A DNA stretch of 64,000 bases from AWTP1-13 sp963832445 (GCA_963832445.1 CAWHUM010000014.1:1-64000), one strand, 5' to 3'. Positions 20,158 through 29,837 are shown, counted from the stretch's first letter. Notes: generated by a model not told the origin, from the letters alone. Numbers and translations are program-made.

Positions 20158-20340
20158 ATGATTGACCAGGTGTTAGTGTCACAAATCTGGGTCAAGCTGC
20201 GGCGCATGACCGATGAAGATGACAGACGCCGTCGCGACACAGTTCTCGCTGAACTCAAAAGGCGACGGGGCCTTGAAGGCGAGGATGCGGATCGTCCCAC
20301 GGAGGATGATGCGGACGATGCAGACGCCCTTGCGGACTAG
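20158..20340 (+). CDS. short acidic ORF, hypothetical
   Basis: Sixty codons reading MIDQVLVSQIWVKLRRMTDE, then a basic stretch RRRRDTVLAELKRRR and an acidic tail DADRPTEDDADDADALAD. The charged segments resemble a small regulatory or antirestriction-type protein, but there is no family match. It lies between the two copies of the resolvase-tail repeat. Confidence 0.3.
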   Translation: MIDQVLVSQIWVKLRRMTDEDDRRRRDTVLAELKRRRGLEGEDADRPTEDDADDADALAD

Positions 20341-20370
20341 GCGCCGACAAATCTGAGCTGTCAGTCCGAC

Positions 20371-20590
20371 AGAGCCATCCGACTACGCAACATCAAACGT
20401 CAGCCGACGACCTATAGACGCACATAGCAGCGCCCGCAAGCGGCTCCCAGTGTTCGTGCGAACGCGCATCGGAGTTTGCCTGAGTGGATGTCGGTTGGCG
20501 CGTGTGGCAACCACAATGTGCAGGAGCCACGCTGCCATCCTCGCTCGAACTGCGCTGAGTGAGGATCGCATCGGCTGCATCCACCTGCTC
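20371..20590 (+). repeat. degenerate direct repeat, copy B (resolvase tail and flank)
   Basis: Partner of the copy at 19830-20045. It begins agccatccgactacgcaaca, encoding a mutated version of the same resolvase tail, followed by cagcgcccgcaagcggctcc and the same 3' flank up to cacgctgccatcctc. The two copies are about 540 bp apart, consistent with an old duplication. Confidence 0.65.
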
Positions 20591-20818
20591 GCAGACCCAA
20601 GAGCGTGTTGGGGTGGCCTCTGCACCACCAACTGCCAAGCAGGTACTTCGCCCGATCGCCGACGAGCATGATCGCGGCCGCAAGAGGTCACCAGTGTTTT
20701 TTGTCTCAGTGGCCAGGGTTTCCACCAGTGGCTGACGAACAGTAGTTTGGGGCAACGTCAACGGCGTCGGGGGCCACGCAACCCCCTCATCCCAGCTCTA
20801 CCTCCCCCGTGGGCTGAG

Positions 20819-21181
20819 ATGTCTGTGCGATCTCTTCCCTCAGATCGCAAGGAGCAATTGCTGCTCATCGCGTGGCCCCTGCCCCTCCTATGGCTATCTC
20901 AGTTGGATGAACGATTGCGCCGCCAGGTAGAGGAGGCCCAAGAAAGCGGCGATGGCGACGACGATGATGATCGCCTCCCGGTAGCTCAGTTCACCTCCAT
21001 CAATCGGCTCGTGAGGCATTCGCGCTCAATCCTGTTGGTGCTGCCCGTGGTGACGAGCGCATTGATGGCGGAGCTGACCCGCCGCCGCGTCCCCAAACTG
21101 CGGGAGACTTGGTTGGATTCGACCACTACCAAAGTCGGGGCAATGCGGACCGATCCGCAGCAACGAGCTGCTGGAACCTAA
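20819..21181 (+). CDS. hypothetical protein with hydrophobic N-terminus
   Basis: An open frame from ATG 20819 reads MSVRSLPSDRKEQLLLIAWP, LPLLWLSQLDERLRRQVEEA, an acidic GDGDDDDDR block, and FTSINRLVRHSRSILLVLPV. Two hydrophobic stretches suggest membrane association. No family recognised and the ribosome-binding site is weak. The surrounding region is repeat-rich and without other genes, so this could be chance coding. Confidence 0.3.
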   Translation: MSVRSLPSDRKEQLLLIAWPLPLLWLSQLDERLRRQVEEAQESGDGDDDDDRLPVAQFTSINRLVRHSRSILLVLPVVTSALMAELTRRRVPKLRETWLDSTTTKVGAMRTDPQQRAAGT

Positions 21182-21686
21182 GGGCACCGCTCCTAGAACT
21201 GAGCACTTGTGCGCTGCCCTGCCTCCGCTGGCGGCCGCTCAGCAACAAGGTGGGGTCAATGATCTCACCCCCATTTCGCGCACTGGCAGTCCCAGCCGCG
21301 GGCCTCCCGCACCGGCTTGGGGCTGGGCTGTGATCGGTCTAAGCAGCGTGCTCCTAGACGTCATCGACATCGATGTCAGGCGGGGCTTTGGATCTGAGGC
21401 GTGGCTACCGTCTAGATGGATAGACTAATTCAACGAAGTTCCCAGCTGGCAAGCGTCAATTGTGTGTGGCGGAAGCCATCGCGCGATGCGCGGTCTCGCA
21501 AATGTCCGGAACGGGTCATGACTTGTCGGTCAGGCGGCGGCAGCCGGACGGAAGAAATCGCTGCGCGAAAGCCCGCTGAGAGCGGGCGCTTGTGACGAGG
21601 GCGGCAAGGCGATTGAGAGAGCATCACTGATTGGGCCGCGAGCCCTGAGGATCGAGGTGTTTGTCAACCTCACTCAGGAGTTCGCC
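21182..21686. other. gap before the IS91-type element
   Basis: No gene supported in about 500 bp. The left end of the IS91-type element probably lies within 21440-21690. A palindrome-rich segment (catcgcgcgatgcgcgg, about 21478) could be part of the terminal hairpin, but the exact end was not determined. Confidence 0.35.
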
Positions 21687-22601
21687 ATGAGTACCGATGC
21701 CGTCAGCCCGCTGCGCCAGCGCATGATCGAGGACATGAGCGCGCGCAAGCTCACCGCGCCCACGCAGAAGGGCCACATCCGTGCCTGCAAACGGTTCGCG
21801 GCGTTCCTGAAGCGGTCGCCCGACACTGCTACCGCCGAGGACATCCGCCGCTTCCAGCTGCACCTGGCCGAGAGCGGAGGGAGCATCTGCAATCGCAACC
21901 GCATCATGACGGGGCTCAGGTTCCTGTTCCGGGTGACGTTGCGACGGCTCGACCTGGCTGAGGAGATCTATCACATCAAGGAGCCGCAGAAGGTCCCGGT
22001 GGTCATGAGCCAGGACGAGGCCAGGCGCCTGCTGGCGGTGGCGAGGAGCCTCAAGGTTCGCGTCGTGCTGGCTCTGGGCTACGGCTGCGGCCTGCGCGCC
22101 AGCGAGGTGGTTCGCCTCAGGGTGGGCGACATCGACAGCGCCCAGGGCATCATCCGCGTCGTTCAAGCCAAGGGACGCAAGGACCGCAACGTCATGCTGT
22201 CGCCGGAGGCGCTGGCGCTTCTGCGGCAATGGTGGAAGGCGCGGCCGACCCGCTACGATGCAGGCGTGCCGCCGGAGCAGCGCTGGCTGTTCCCTGGTCG
22301 CAATCCGGGGCGGCCGCTGACGACACGCCAGCTCAACCGCCTGTTCCATGAGACGGCGGACGCGGCCGGCATCAGGAAGCCGGTGACGCTGCATTCGCTG
22401 CGCCACAGCTTTGCAACCCACCTGCTCGAGCGTGGCACCGACATCCGCATCATCCAGGCGCTGCTCGGGCATGCGAAGCTCGATGCGACGGCGCGCTACA
22501 CGCGTGTTGCCACAGGCATGATCTCTGCCGTCGAGAGCCCACTCGACCTGCTGTCGGGCAAGAGCGGCAAGAGGAGGGGTAGACACAAGCCGGCGGCGTG
22601 A
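21687..22601 (+). CDS. tyrosine recombinase (phage-integrase family) of an IS91-type element
   Basis: ATG 21687 follows an aggag ribosome-binding site. The 304-residue product has an N-terminal SAM-like core-binding domain (TQKGHIRACKRFAAFLKRS) and a C-terminal catalytic domain with all active-site residues: Arg in LGYGCGLRASEVVRLRVGD, HSLRHSFATHLL (HxxR), a second His in LGHAKLDATARY, and Tyr in ARYTRV. It ends 12 bp before the IS91-type transposase, and this pair is a recurrent arrangement in alphaproteobacterial IS91 elements. The recombinase may resolve cointegrates or help circularisation (inference). Confidence 0.88.
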   Translation: MSTDAVSPLRQRMIEDMSARKLTAPTQKGHIRACKRFAAFLKRSPDTATAEDIRRFQLHLAESGGSICNRNRIMTGLRFLFRVTLRRLDLAEEIYHIKEPQKVPVVMSQDEARRLLAVARSLKVRVVLALGYGCGLRASEVVRLRVGDIDSAQGIIRVVQAKGRKDRNVMLSPEALALLRQWWKARPTRYDAGVPPEQRWLFPGRNPGRPLTTRQLNRLFHETADAAGIRKPVTLHSLRHSFATHLLERGTDIRIIQALLGHAKLDATARYTRVATGMISAVESPLDLLSGKSGKRRGRHKPAA

Positions 22602-22613
22602 CGCGCCGCCAGC

Positions 22614-23846
22614 ATGGCTCGTGCAACTCTGGAGGTCGCGGACATCTTCCGCGACCACGGTGCCGCTTGGCGTGAAGCCAACCGCGGTCGCGTAAGCCTC
22701 GACCAGTTGAAGGTGATGAGCGCCATCGAGCGCTGCCGCACGGCGGCGCTCGGCGGCCATGTCGCGCGCTGCGAGAACGAGGCCTGCGGCCATACGATCA
22801 TCGCCTACAATTCCTGCCGCAACCGGCATTGTCCCAAGTGCCAGGGGGCGGCAGCGCGGGAATGGCTCGCCGAGCGTGAAGCCGAGTTGCTCCCCGTCGG
22901 CTACTTCCACCTCGTGTTCACGCTGCCAGGGCCGATCGCCGACATTGCCTACCAGAACAAGCGCACAATCTACGACCTGCTGTTCAAGGCGGCGGCCGAG
23001 AGCACGCTCACCATCGCCGGCGACCCCAAGCGTCTGGGCGCCAGGATCGGCATCACTGCCGTGCTCCATACCTGGGGCTCGGCCATGACGCATCATCCGC
23101 ACGTGCACATGATCGTGCCCGGCGGCGGTCTATCGGCCGACGGATCACGCTGGGTGCCGTGCCGGCCCAACTTCTTCCTGCCCGTGCGCGTCCTCTCGCG
23201 TCTGTTTCGGCGGCTGTTCCTCCAGATGCTGGCCGCAGCACATGCTGCCGACCAGCTGAAGTTCCACGGCGATCACATGGGCCTCGCCGACACGGCGGCA
23301 TTCGCCGCCTTCCTCGCCCCCCTCAAGCGGACGGAGTGGGTGGTCTATGCCAAGAAGCCGTTCGGCGGGCCACAGGCCGTGCTGGCCTACCTGTCGCGCT
23401 ACACCCACCGCGTCGCCATCTCCAACCGCCGCCTCGTCTCGGCCGACGAGAAGGGCGTCGCCTTCCGCTGGAAGGACTATCGCATCGTGCCGGAGGCGCG
23501 TCTTCGACACGACAGCCCAGACCGCTGGAGGACCATGACCCTCACAGCTCACGAGTTCATCCGCCGTTTCCTGATGCACGTGCTGCCCAAGGGTTTGCAC
23601 CGCATCCGCCATTACGGCCTGTTCGCCAATGGCAATCGCGCCGCCGTCATCGCTCGAGCCCGAGAGCTGCTCGCCATGCCGGCGCCCGCCGAGCCCAATG
23701 ACCCGAAGGCCGCAGAGCCCGAGGAGCCGCGCGTGCACCCTTATGCCTGCCCGTGCTGCGGCGGCCGCATGATCGTCATCGAGGTCTTCGCGCGCGGCTG
23801 CCAGCCCAGCTACCGGGCAACAACCATCAGGATCGACACGTCATGA
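22614..23846 (+). CDS. IS91-family transposase (HUH Y2-type)
   Basis: An intact 410-residue protein. The N-terminal zinc-binding region has CENEACGHTIIAYNSCRNRH and CPKC. The HUH motif is HHPHVHMIVPGGG, and the catalytic tyrosine region is AVLAYLSRYTHRVAISN. A C-terminal zinc finger ends YACPCCGGRM. These residues nick and join single-stranded DNA at the IS ends. The protein is complete, so the element may be mobile. Confidence 0.92.
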   Translation: MARATLEVADIFRDHGAAWREANRGRVSLDQLKVMSAIERCRTAALGGHVARCENEACGHTIIAYNSCRNRHCPKCQGAAAREWLAEREAELLPVGYFHLVFTLPGPIADIAYQNKRTIYDLLFKAAAESTLTIAGDPKRLGARIGITAVLHTWGSAMTHHPHVHMIVPGGGLSADGSRWVPCRPNFFLPVRVLSRLFRRLFLQMLAAAHAADQLKFHGDHMGLADTAAFAAFLAPLKRTEWVVYAKKPFGGPQAVLAYLSRYTHRVAISNRRLVSADEKGVAFRWKDYRIVPEARLRHDSPDRWRTMTLTAHEFIRRFLMHVLPKGLHRIRHYGLFANGNRAAVIARARELLAMPAPAEPNDPKAAEPEEPRVHPYACPCCGGRMIVIEVFARGCQPSYRATTIRIDTS

Positions 23847-24371
23847 GCGGGTCCCATCGTGCACAACACCGCCCCGCTCCTTGCTCCCGCTGGTCTTGGC
23901 CCAGCGACGGCATCGCTCGCACTACCACGTCGGAGCGGACCGCAGCGAAGTCCTCCACATCATGGCGTCACCCACAGTGCAGCCGTGCAGCCCTCTCTCA
24001 CGCCGATCCCACGCTGCCCGCACATCCCAGGCGAAGGCCCCCCAGCACCTCCATCAGGGCTGCGGCCTTGGCCAAATCGCCATAGCGCGCGGCACTGACC
24101 CTGCTCCACATCCCGCGATTTCGTGCCTTGGCGCTTTTCGGACGCCTCCCGTCGGCGCGCGTGGATGGGATCATCGCGCAGGCGTCCGAAAACCTGCACA
24201 GGAGCAGACATACGTTCCCGCACCTGATGTTCCTTGTGGTGCTAAGTTGGCACCCTGAACCTTGGTGTCTCTCGTTCGTAACATTGCGATTGACGGTAAT
24301 GCGCTTTTCGCCAAAAGCGATCGCTCGATCGCGCCGCGGCCAGCAGCCCGTATTATTCACGGCGCTGGGCT
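23847..24371. other. downstream flank of the IS91-type element
   Basis: About 525 bp without a supported gene. The 3' end of the IS91-type element should lie here. Short frames show no ribosome-binding site or domain. Confidence 0.35.
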
Positions 24372-25331
24372 TCAGCTCTTCATCTTGGCGATCACCTCGG
24401 CTCCGAAGCGGTCGATCCGGGCAACACACTCCTGGGCCGTGTTGCCACCGAGGCGGAGCGCCACGTGGCCCACGCCGAGTGATGACAGAGCGGCGGCGTC
24501 GGCTGCCATGTCGGCGGAGGTGCCTGTAAAGAAACGGCGCGCTGAGCCGTCTGCCGTCTCGTAGTTGCCCCACTCGAAGAAGCCCTGCACGAGCAACGCG
24601 AGCCCCAGGGTGGCGGGGTCGCGCCCCGCTGCCGCGCAAGTGCGCTTTGCGTCGCCGATGCCGGCGGCGAGACGCTCCAGCGTGTCGAGGGGCTTGGCCT
24701 GGCTGTTGCTGCCGGGATACCACACGTCGGCGAACTTTATAGTGCGGCGCAGCGCCGGCGCACTCTCGCCGCCGATCCACAGCGGTGGATGCGGTTTCTG
24801 CACGGGCTTGGGATAGAAGAGCACATCAGAGAACCTCACGTACTTGCCGCTGTAGGCGGGCTTGTCCTTGGTCCACAGCTCCTTGAAGGCGGCCAGGTAC
24901 TCGTCCGTCAGCCGGCCGCGGTCCTCGAACGGGACGCCCAGAAGCTCGAACTCCTCCTTCATCCAGCCGGCACCGGCGCCGATGATGAGGCGGCCCTTGG
25001 CGAGCACGTCGATAGTGGAAAGCGTCTTGGCGGTGAGCATGGCCGGTCGATGTGGCAGCACTGTCACCGAGGTAAGGAGCCGGAGGCGATCGGTGCAGCC
25101 GGCGAGGAAGGCGATGGTGGCCAGCTGGTCGAAGCAGTGCCCGTGTTCGGCGGCGCCGAACACGCCGGCCACGTCGTAGGGGTAGCGCGACTCGAGGTTG
25201 GCCGGCACGACCAGGTGGTCGCTCACTGAGAGGAAGTCGAAGCCTGCTCGCTCGGCGGCCTTGGCAACGGCGGAGTAGCTCTCGGGCGTCGTGAAAACAC
25301 CCCGCGTTAGGGTGCTCAGTCCAAATTTCAC
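24372..25331 (-). CDS. LLM-class flavin-dependent oxidoreductase
   Basis: GTG start at 25331, fixed by a ggagg ribosome-binding site 5 nt upstream. The 319-residue protein reads VKFGLSTLTRGVFTTPESYS and has the luciferase-like TIM-barrel pattern: GFDFLSVSDHLVVP, LRLLTSVTVLPHRPAMLTAK, LIIGAGAGWMKEEFELLGVP and PKPVQKPHPPLWIGGES. These match the F420/FMN-dependent TIGR03619-type branch. Such enzymes use reduced flavin or F420 on varied substrates. It is 26 bp downstream of the carboxymuconolactone-decarboxylase-like gene and probably in the same operon. Substrate unknown. Confidence 0.88.
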   Translation of the reverse strand: MKFGLSTLTRGVFTTPESYSAVAKAAERAGFDFLSVSDHLVVPANLESRYPYDVAGVFGAAEHGHCFDQLATIAFLAGCTDRLRLLTSVTVLPHRPAMLTAKTLSTIDVLAKGRLIIGAGAGWMKEEFELLGVPFEDRGRLTDEYLAAFKELWTKDKPAYSGKYVRFSDVLFYPKPVQKPHPPLWIGGESAPALRRTIKFADVWYPGSNSQAKPLDTLERLAAGIGDAKRTCAAAGRDPATLGLALLVQGFFEWGNYETADGSARRFFTGTSADMAADAAALSSLGVGHVALRLGGNTAQECVARIDRFGAEVIAKMKS

Positions 25332-25357
25332 GGCATCCTCCGACCCGAACCGCGCGC

Positions 25358-25801
25358 TCAGCGCCCCGTCCCCTCGGTCTTTACGTCCTTGAACACCTTG
25401 GCGGCCGTCAGCATCGCCTCGCGTATGATGGGCACGCCCACGTAGCCGGTGAGGTGGAGCAACACCTCGGTGAGCTCGGCCTCGGTCCAGCCTTCCTTGA
25501 GGGCAAAGCGCAGATGGATGTCGAGCTCGGGATGGCGGCCGGTCGCGGCGTCCGAGACTACGCAAATGAGCGTGCGCGTCTTGATATCGAGCCCCGGACG
25601 CGTCCACAGCGAGCCGAACACGGTCTCTGTCGCCACATCGATGAACTTCGTCATGACCGGATCGCTGTGATACTCGGCCTGCCGGCGCTTGAAGGCAGTC
25701 TCGCCCATCAGTCTTCTGCGGACCGCTTCCCCTTTCTTGTAGAGCTCGCTGTCGGCAGCCATCGCGTCGTTTCCCTTCCTGTTGCGTTCGTCGTCGGACA
25801 T
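25358..25801 (-). CDS. carboxymuconolactone decarboxylase family protein
   Basis: The ATG at 25801 has an ggag ribosome-binding site 8 nt upstream; the frame is open further but without one. The 147-residue product has the CMD fold: FKRRQAEYHSDPVMTKFIDV, GSLWTRPGLDIKTRTLICVV, HPELDIHLRFALKEGWTEAE and EVLLHLTGYVGVPIIREAM. It lacks the CxxC of AhpD peroxidases, so it is closer to PcaC-type gamma-carboxymuconolactone decarboxylases. It is probably cotranscribed with the LLM oxidoreductase. A broken copy of its C-terminal end lies at 31170-31250. Confidence 0.88.
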   Translation of the reverse strand: MSDDERNRKGNDAMAADSELYKKGEAVRRRLMGETAFKRRQAEYHSDPVMTKFIDVATETVFGSLWTRPGLDIKTRTLICVVSDAATGRHPELDIHLRFALKEGWTEAELTEVLLHLTGYVGVPIIREAMLTAAKVFKDVKTEGTGR

Positions 25802-26499
25802 GGTTGCTACTCCGCCGCGCGCATGCATGAACGCGGCGGCCGGCACCGGCGAGCGCTCTAAGATCAGCACCACCTCTTGCGCGAAGCGGCGCATCATGCG
25901 GTGGCAAGCCTCGCGCGGCAGTCCCCGTGACGTTCGAGGCTAGCGCACGCGGCTGCAGCTTGTCACGCGCCGCAAGGTGCATGACATGCCGAGCGCTGAG
26001 AAAATGATGGTTCAGGGCTTCCCCTATCCGCTCCCGTCGCACGCAACGGCCTGTCGAGAGGTTCCCGAAAACGCGGGCACGTCAGCTTTACCCCAGCAAG
26101 TCGACGAAACTGGTCACTCAGCTGAGCGGCGAGTTCGTGCCATTCGAGACCTGAGCACTTGCAGCAACATGCGTACACGGCCGCGCAGCCCGCTGTGCGG
26201 GCCAGAAGGGATCGCCGACAGTGCATCTAATTTCCGCTAGTTCTACGAAGGTACAATTGCTGCTAGCTAGGAGGAAGATTGGGGGGGTCGTCTGACTTGC
26301 GGTCAATGTCTCGTTCGGTTCAGACCTTCGCCCTCTGGTGCTGTCGAATCCGCGACAGTGACCAAAGATATGAAAGAAAACACTGCGCTGGCGACGTCTA
26401 ACCGGCGACAGTTGCAGACGTCGGACAATACGAATAGCGTTAGCCACTGGTCGAAACGCCGGCAATACGAACCTGGCGAGATTAAGGGAGGAAAGAACC
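25802..26499. other. long divergent intergenic region
   Basis: About 700 bp separating the CMD/LLM operon from the divergent tctCBA operon. No gene or RNA was recognised. Promoters for both operons should lie here. Confidence 0.4.
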
Positions 26500-27519
26500 A
26501 TGCTTGGACGCTTGTCGCTTTCCGCGTTGATGGCTGTTGGGGCCCTGGTCAACTTCTTGACGCCGGCTTCCGCTAAATCGCCCGATGCTTTCCCGTCAAA
26601 GCCGGTCACGCTTATCGTGCCGTTCCAGGCTGGTGTGACCGCCGATCTTCTGTTCAGGGGCATCGCCGACAGCGCTTCCAAGCACCTCGGGCAGCCCGTG
26701 GTGATCGACAACAAGCCGGGCGGCAGCGCCACGCTCGGGCCGGCCACTATGGCCAGCAACGCCAAGCCCGACGGCTACACCATCGGTCAGGTCGCCATCC
26801 CCGTGTTCCGCCTCCCCTACATGCAGAAGGCGACGTTCGATCCGGTGACGGACTTCACCTACATCATCCACCTCGGGGGCTACACGTTGGGCGCCGTGGT
26901 CAAGGCCGACGGTCCGTTCAAGAAGTGGCAAGACGTGATCGAGTTCGCCAAGGCCAATCCGGGCAAGTTCACCTATGCCACGATCGGCCCGGCCACGACC
27001 AACGCCATCGCCATGGAGCTGATGGCGCAGCAATCGGGAGTGAAATTCACCCATATCCCGACCAAGGGCGGCGGTGAATCGATCGCCAATGTGCTCGGCG
27101 GTCACGTCATGGCGATGGTCGAGTCGCCGGCGTGGGGGCCGATGGTCGCATCGGGTCAGTTCCGTCTGCTGATGGTGCTCAACGGCCAGCGCAGCAACAA
27201 GTGGCCCGATACACCCACTCTCAAGGAACTCGGCTACACCTACGAGTTCGACTCGCCCTTCGGCCTCGCCGGCCCCAAAGGCATCGACCCTGCCATCGTC
27301 AAGAAGCTGCACGATGCCTTCAAGAAGGCCTACGACGACCCGAAGGTGGCCGACCTGTTCGAGAAGTTCGACTTTACGCGTCGCTACATGAACACGGCCG
27401 ACTATCAGGCCTTCGTGCCAAAGCTCGCCGCCGCGGAAAAGGCGGCGCTCGAAAAGATCGGCCTGGCGAAGGCACATTGGAGCAGCCGGCGGGCGCGCAG
27501 CGACAACGTCCACTGCTGA
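26500..27519 (+). CDS. tctC: Bug-family (TctC) tripartite tricarboxylate transporter substrate-binding protein
   Basis: The ATG is preceded by gggaggaaagaacc. The 339-residue product has a signal peptide (LSALMAVGALVNFLTPASAK) and the TctC/Bug features: SKPVTLIVPFQAG, VVIDNKPGGSATLGP, AKPDGYTIGQV, FAKANPGKFTYATIGP, HIPTKGGGESIANVLGGHV and WPDTPTLKELGYTYEF. It captures a carboxylate-type ligand in the periplasm for the TctAB permease encoded next to it. The ligand cannot be inferred. Its C-terminal tail (SSRRARSDNVHC) is unusual and may be an altered end. Confidence 0.92.
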   Translation: MLGRLSLSALMAVGALVNFLTPASAKSPDAFPSKPVTLIVPFQAGVTADLLFRGIADSASKHLGQPVVIDNKPGGSATLGPATMASNAKPDGYTIGQVAIPVFRLPYMQKATFDPVTDFTYIIHLGGYTLGAVVKADGPFKKWQDVIEFAKANPGKFTYATIGPATTNAIAMELMAQQSGVKFTHIPTKGGGESIANVLGGHVMAMVESPAWGPMVASGQFRLLMVLNGQRSNKWPDTPTLKELGYTYEFDSPFGLAGPKGIDPAIVKKLHDAFKKAYDDPKVADLFEKFDFTRRYMNTADYQAFVPKLAAAEKAALEKIGLAKAHWSSRRARSDNVHC

Positions 27520-27631
27520 TGATTGGGCCAAAGCATCCGTCAAGCTCTGGCCCGAGCCGTCGGAGATCGACACGACGGGCTTTACGGCCTGTCCTTCGAC
27601 GGGGCCTTCTGCAAATGGAAGGCAGGGCAAA

Positions 27632-28096
27632 GTGATCCGTAACTCCGAGCTTTGGGGCGGCCTGTTCTGGCTGGCGATCGGCGCCTTCGTGATCTGGGCC
27701 GGGCGCGACATGGGGCTGGGACGGCTCAACGAGCCCGGGTCCGGGTTCGCCTTCTATTGGATCGGCGTCCTGATGAGCGCCTTCTCGCTCGTGATCATCG
27801 GCCAGGCGCTCCTCTCCGGGGGGCCGACGCTCGGCTCCCTGTGGGAGGGGACGCGCTGGCTGAAGGTGCTCGTCGTGATCGGTCTTCTGCTGGTCTACGG
27901 CGTCGGCTTCGACGCGATCGGATTCGTTCCCTGTACGCTCGCGCTGCTCCTCCTGCTGATGTGGTTCGTCGACCCCGTCGATTGGTGGCTGGCGATCATC
28001 ATTGCCGCCGTCGCCACGTTCGGCGTGTGGGCAGCGGTCACCAAGTGGCTCAAGATTCAGCTCCCGGCGGGCCTTCTCGCCGGCATCCTCGGGTAG
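27632..28096 (+). CDS. tctB: TctB family small permease subunit
   Basis: GTG start at 27632. The 154-residue product has four predicted transmembrane helices: LWGGLFWLAIGAFVIWAG, IGVLMSAFSLVIIGQALL, VLVVIGLLLVYGVGFDAIGF and LALLLLLMWFV/WWLAIIIAAVATFGVW. This is the normal TctB layout. The gene lies between tctC and tctA (12-bp gap to tctA). Confidence 0.9.
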   Translation: MIRNSELWGGLFWLAIGAFVIWAGRDMGLGRLNEPGSGFAFYWIGVLMSAFSLVIIGQALLSGGPTLGSLWEGTRWLKVLVVIGLLLVYGVGFDAIGFVPCTLALLLLLMWFVDPVDWWLAIIIAAVATFGVWAAVTKWLKIQLPAGLLAGILG

Positions 28097-28108
28097 AGGA
28101 CCGGCATC

Positions 28109-29614
28109 ATGGATATCCTTGCCGGCATGGGCCATGGCTTCGTCGTAGCCCTGCAACCGGTCAACCTGCTCTATTGTTTCATCGGCGTCTTCATCGGCAC
28201 GCTGGTCGGCGTGCTGCCGGGCATCGGCCCTGTCTCGGCCATGTCGCTGCTGCTGCCGGTGACCCTGTCGGGAACACCCGAAGCTGGCATCATCATGATG
28301 GCCGGCATCTACTACGGCTCGATGTACGGCGGCTCGACAACCTCTGTCCTGGTCAACATTCCGGGAGAGGCGGCCTCGGTGGTGACCTGCCTCGACGGCC
28401 ATGAGATGGCCAAGCAGGGTCGCGCCGGGCCGGCGCTCGGCATTGCTGCTCTCGGCTCATTCGCCGCCGGCACCTTCGCCATCGTCGCGCTGATGCTGGT
28501 CGCACCGACGCTGGCGCATGTGGCCATCGCCTTCGGTCCGCCGGAGTACTTCAGCCTGATGATACTCGGCCTCACCATCCTGAGCTTCCTGAGCCAGGGG
28601 TCCATGGCCAAATCGCTGCTGATGGCTGCCGTCGGCATCCTGCTGGGCCTCATCGGCATGGACCAGATCACGGCGCAGCCGAGGCTCACCTTCGGCCGCC
28701 TCGAGCTTCTCGACGGCATCGGCCTGGTGCCGATCGTGATGGGCTTGTTTGGTGTGGCCGAGATTCTGTCCAACCTCGAGCGGGACCTCAAGCGCGAGGT
28801 TGTCAAGGCCCGGATCGGCGGACTGTGGCCCTCGCGCGCGGATTGGGCGGCGTCCAAGTGGCCGATCCTGCGCGGCACGGTGCTCGGCTTCTTCCTCGGC
28901 ATCCTGCCGGGTGGCGGTGCGGTCATCGCCTCCTTTGCCAGCTACGCCATGGAGAAGAACGTGTCGAGCACACCCGAGCGCTTCGGCAAGGGAGCGATCG
29001 AGGGCGTCGCCGGCCCCGAGGCCGCCAACAACGCCGCCGCCGGCGGCAGCTTCATACCCCTGATGACGCTTGGCATTCCGCCCAATGTTGTGATGGCACT
29101 GCTGCTTGGCGCGTTCATCATGCATGGGCTGCAGCCGGGTCCGCTGATGATGGCACAGAGGCCGGACGTGTTCTGGGGCATCATTGCCAGCATGTATATC
29201 GGCAACGCCATGCTGCTAGTGCTCAACATGCCGCTGATCGGCATGTGGGTGCAGGTGCTGAAGATGCCCTATAGCATCCTGTTCCCACTCATCTTGATGT
29301 TTTGCATCGTCGGCGTGTTCGCCTCCGGCAACGCCGTGTTCGACGTGTTCGTGATGGTGGTGTTCGGCGTGCTGGGCTACCTGATGCGCAAGTTCGGATA
29401 CGAGCCGGCGCCCCTAGTGTTGGCCTTTGTGCTGGGGCCGATGCTGGAGAACAACCTGCGCAAATCGCTGATCCTGTCGCAGGGCGACTTCGCTATCTTT
29501 CTCGAGCGACCGATCTCCGCGGCATGCCTGGTGTTGGCCGCAGCCGCGCTGACCGCACCCCTGATGCCCGCGCTGGCACGCCGGCGCAGTCGTGTCGTCA
29601 CAGACCAAACGTAA
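28109..29614 (+). CDS. tctA: TctA family large permease subunit
   Basis: A 501-residue polytopic protein of normal length with the family signatures: GTLVGVLPGIGPVSAMSLLL, GIYYGSMYGGSTTSVLVNIP, GFFLGILPGGGAVIASFASY, FGKGAIEGVAGPEAANNAAA, PLMTLGIPPNVVMALLLGAF and MRKFGYEPAPLVLAFVLGPM. It forms the main channel of the tripartite tricarboxylate transporter with TctB. Cotranscribed with tctC and tctB. Confidence 0.95.
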   Translation: MDILAGMGHGFVVALQPVNLLYCFIGVFIGTLVGVLPGIGPVSAMSLLLPVTLSGTPEAGIIMMAGIYYGSMYGGSTTSVLVNIPGEAASVVTCLDGHEMAKQGRAGPALGIAALGSFAAGTFAIVALMLVAPTLAHVAIAFGPPEYFSLMILGLTILSFLSQGSMAKSLLMAAVGILLGLIGMDQITAQPRLTFGRLELLDGIGLVPIVMGLFGVAEILSNLERDLKREVVKARIGGLWPSRADWAASKWPILRGTVLGFFLGILPGGGAVIASFASYAMEKNVSSTPERFGKGAIEGVAGPEAANNAAAGGSFIPLMTLGIPPNVVMALLLGAFIMHGLQPGPLMMAQRPDVFWGIIASMYIGNAMLLVLNMPLIGMWVQVLKMPYSILFPLILMFCIVGVFASGNAVFDVFVMVVFGVLGYLMRKFGYEPAPLVLAFVLGPMLENNLRKSLILSQGDFAIFLERPISAACLVLAAAALTAPLMPALARRRSRVVTDQT

Positions 29615-29837
29615 ACCCGGTTGGGTGGTGAGTCGCGCAAGTTGTTCCGGAGTAGAGAAGGCAAGCCCAGCCGAACCGTCACGAGAGGGGCGGACGGCCT
29701 CCTGGAAGGTGTGTGGCAAATTCGCAAGGCCCTATAATCGCTCCGCACGTCCGCGCTGGAACCGAGCGAGTAGACGCCGATCATTGCGGGTCGATATTTT
29801 TTTGCTCCGTGGCTATTGGCTGCTGAGGAGATCTAGG

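Larger units (their letters stand above)
21687..23846 (+). mobile_element. IS91-type element carrying tyrosine recombinase and HUH transposase
   Basis: The two intact adjacent genes form one mobile module. The terminal sequences (oriIS and terIS) lie outside the coding part and were not pinned down, so the coordinates cover only the genes. IS91 elements transpose by a rolling-circle-like mechanism without inverted repeats or target duplication. Confidence 0.65.
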
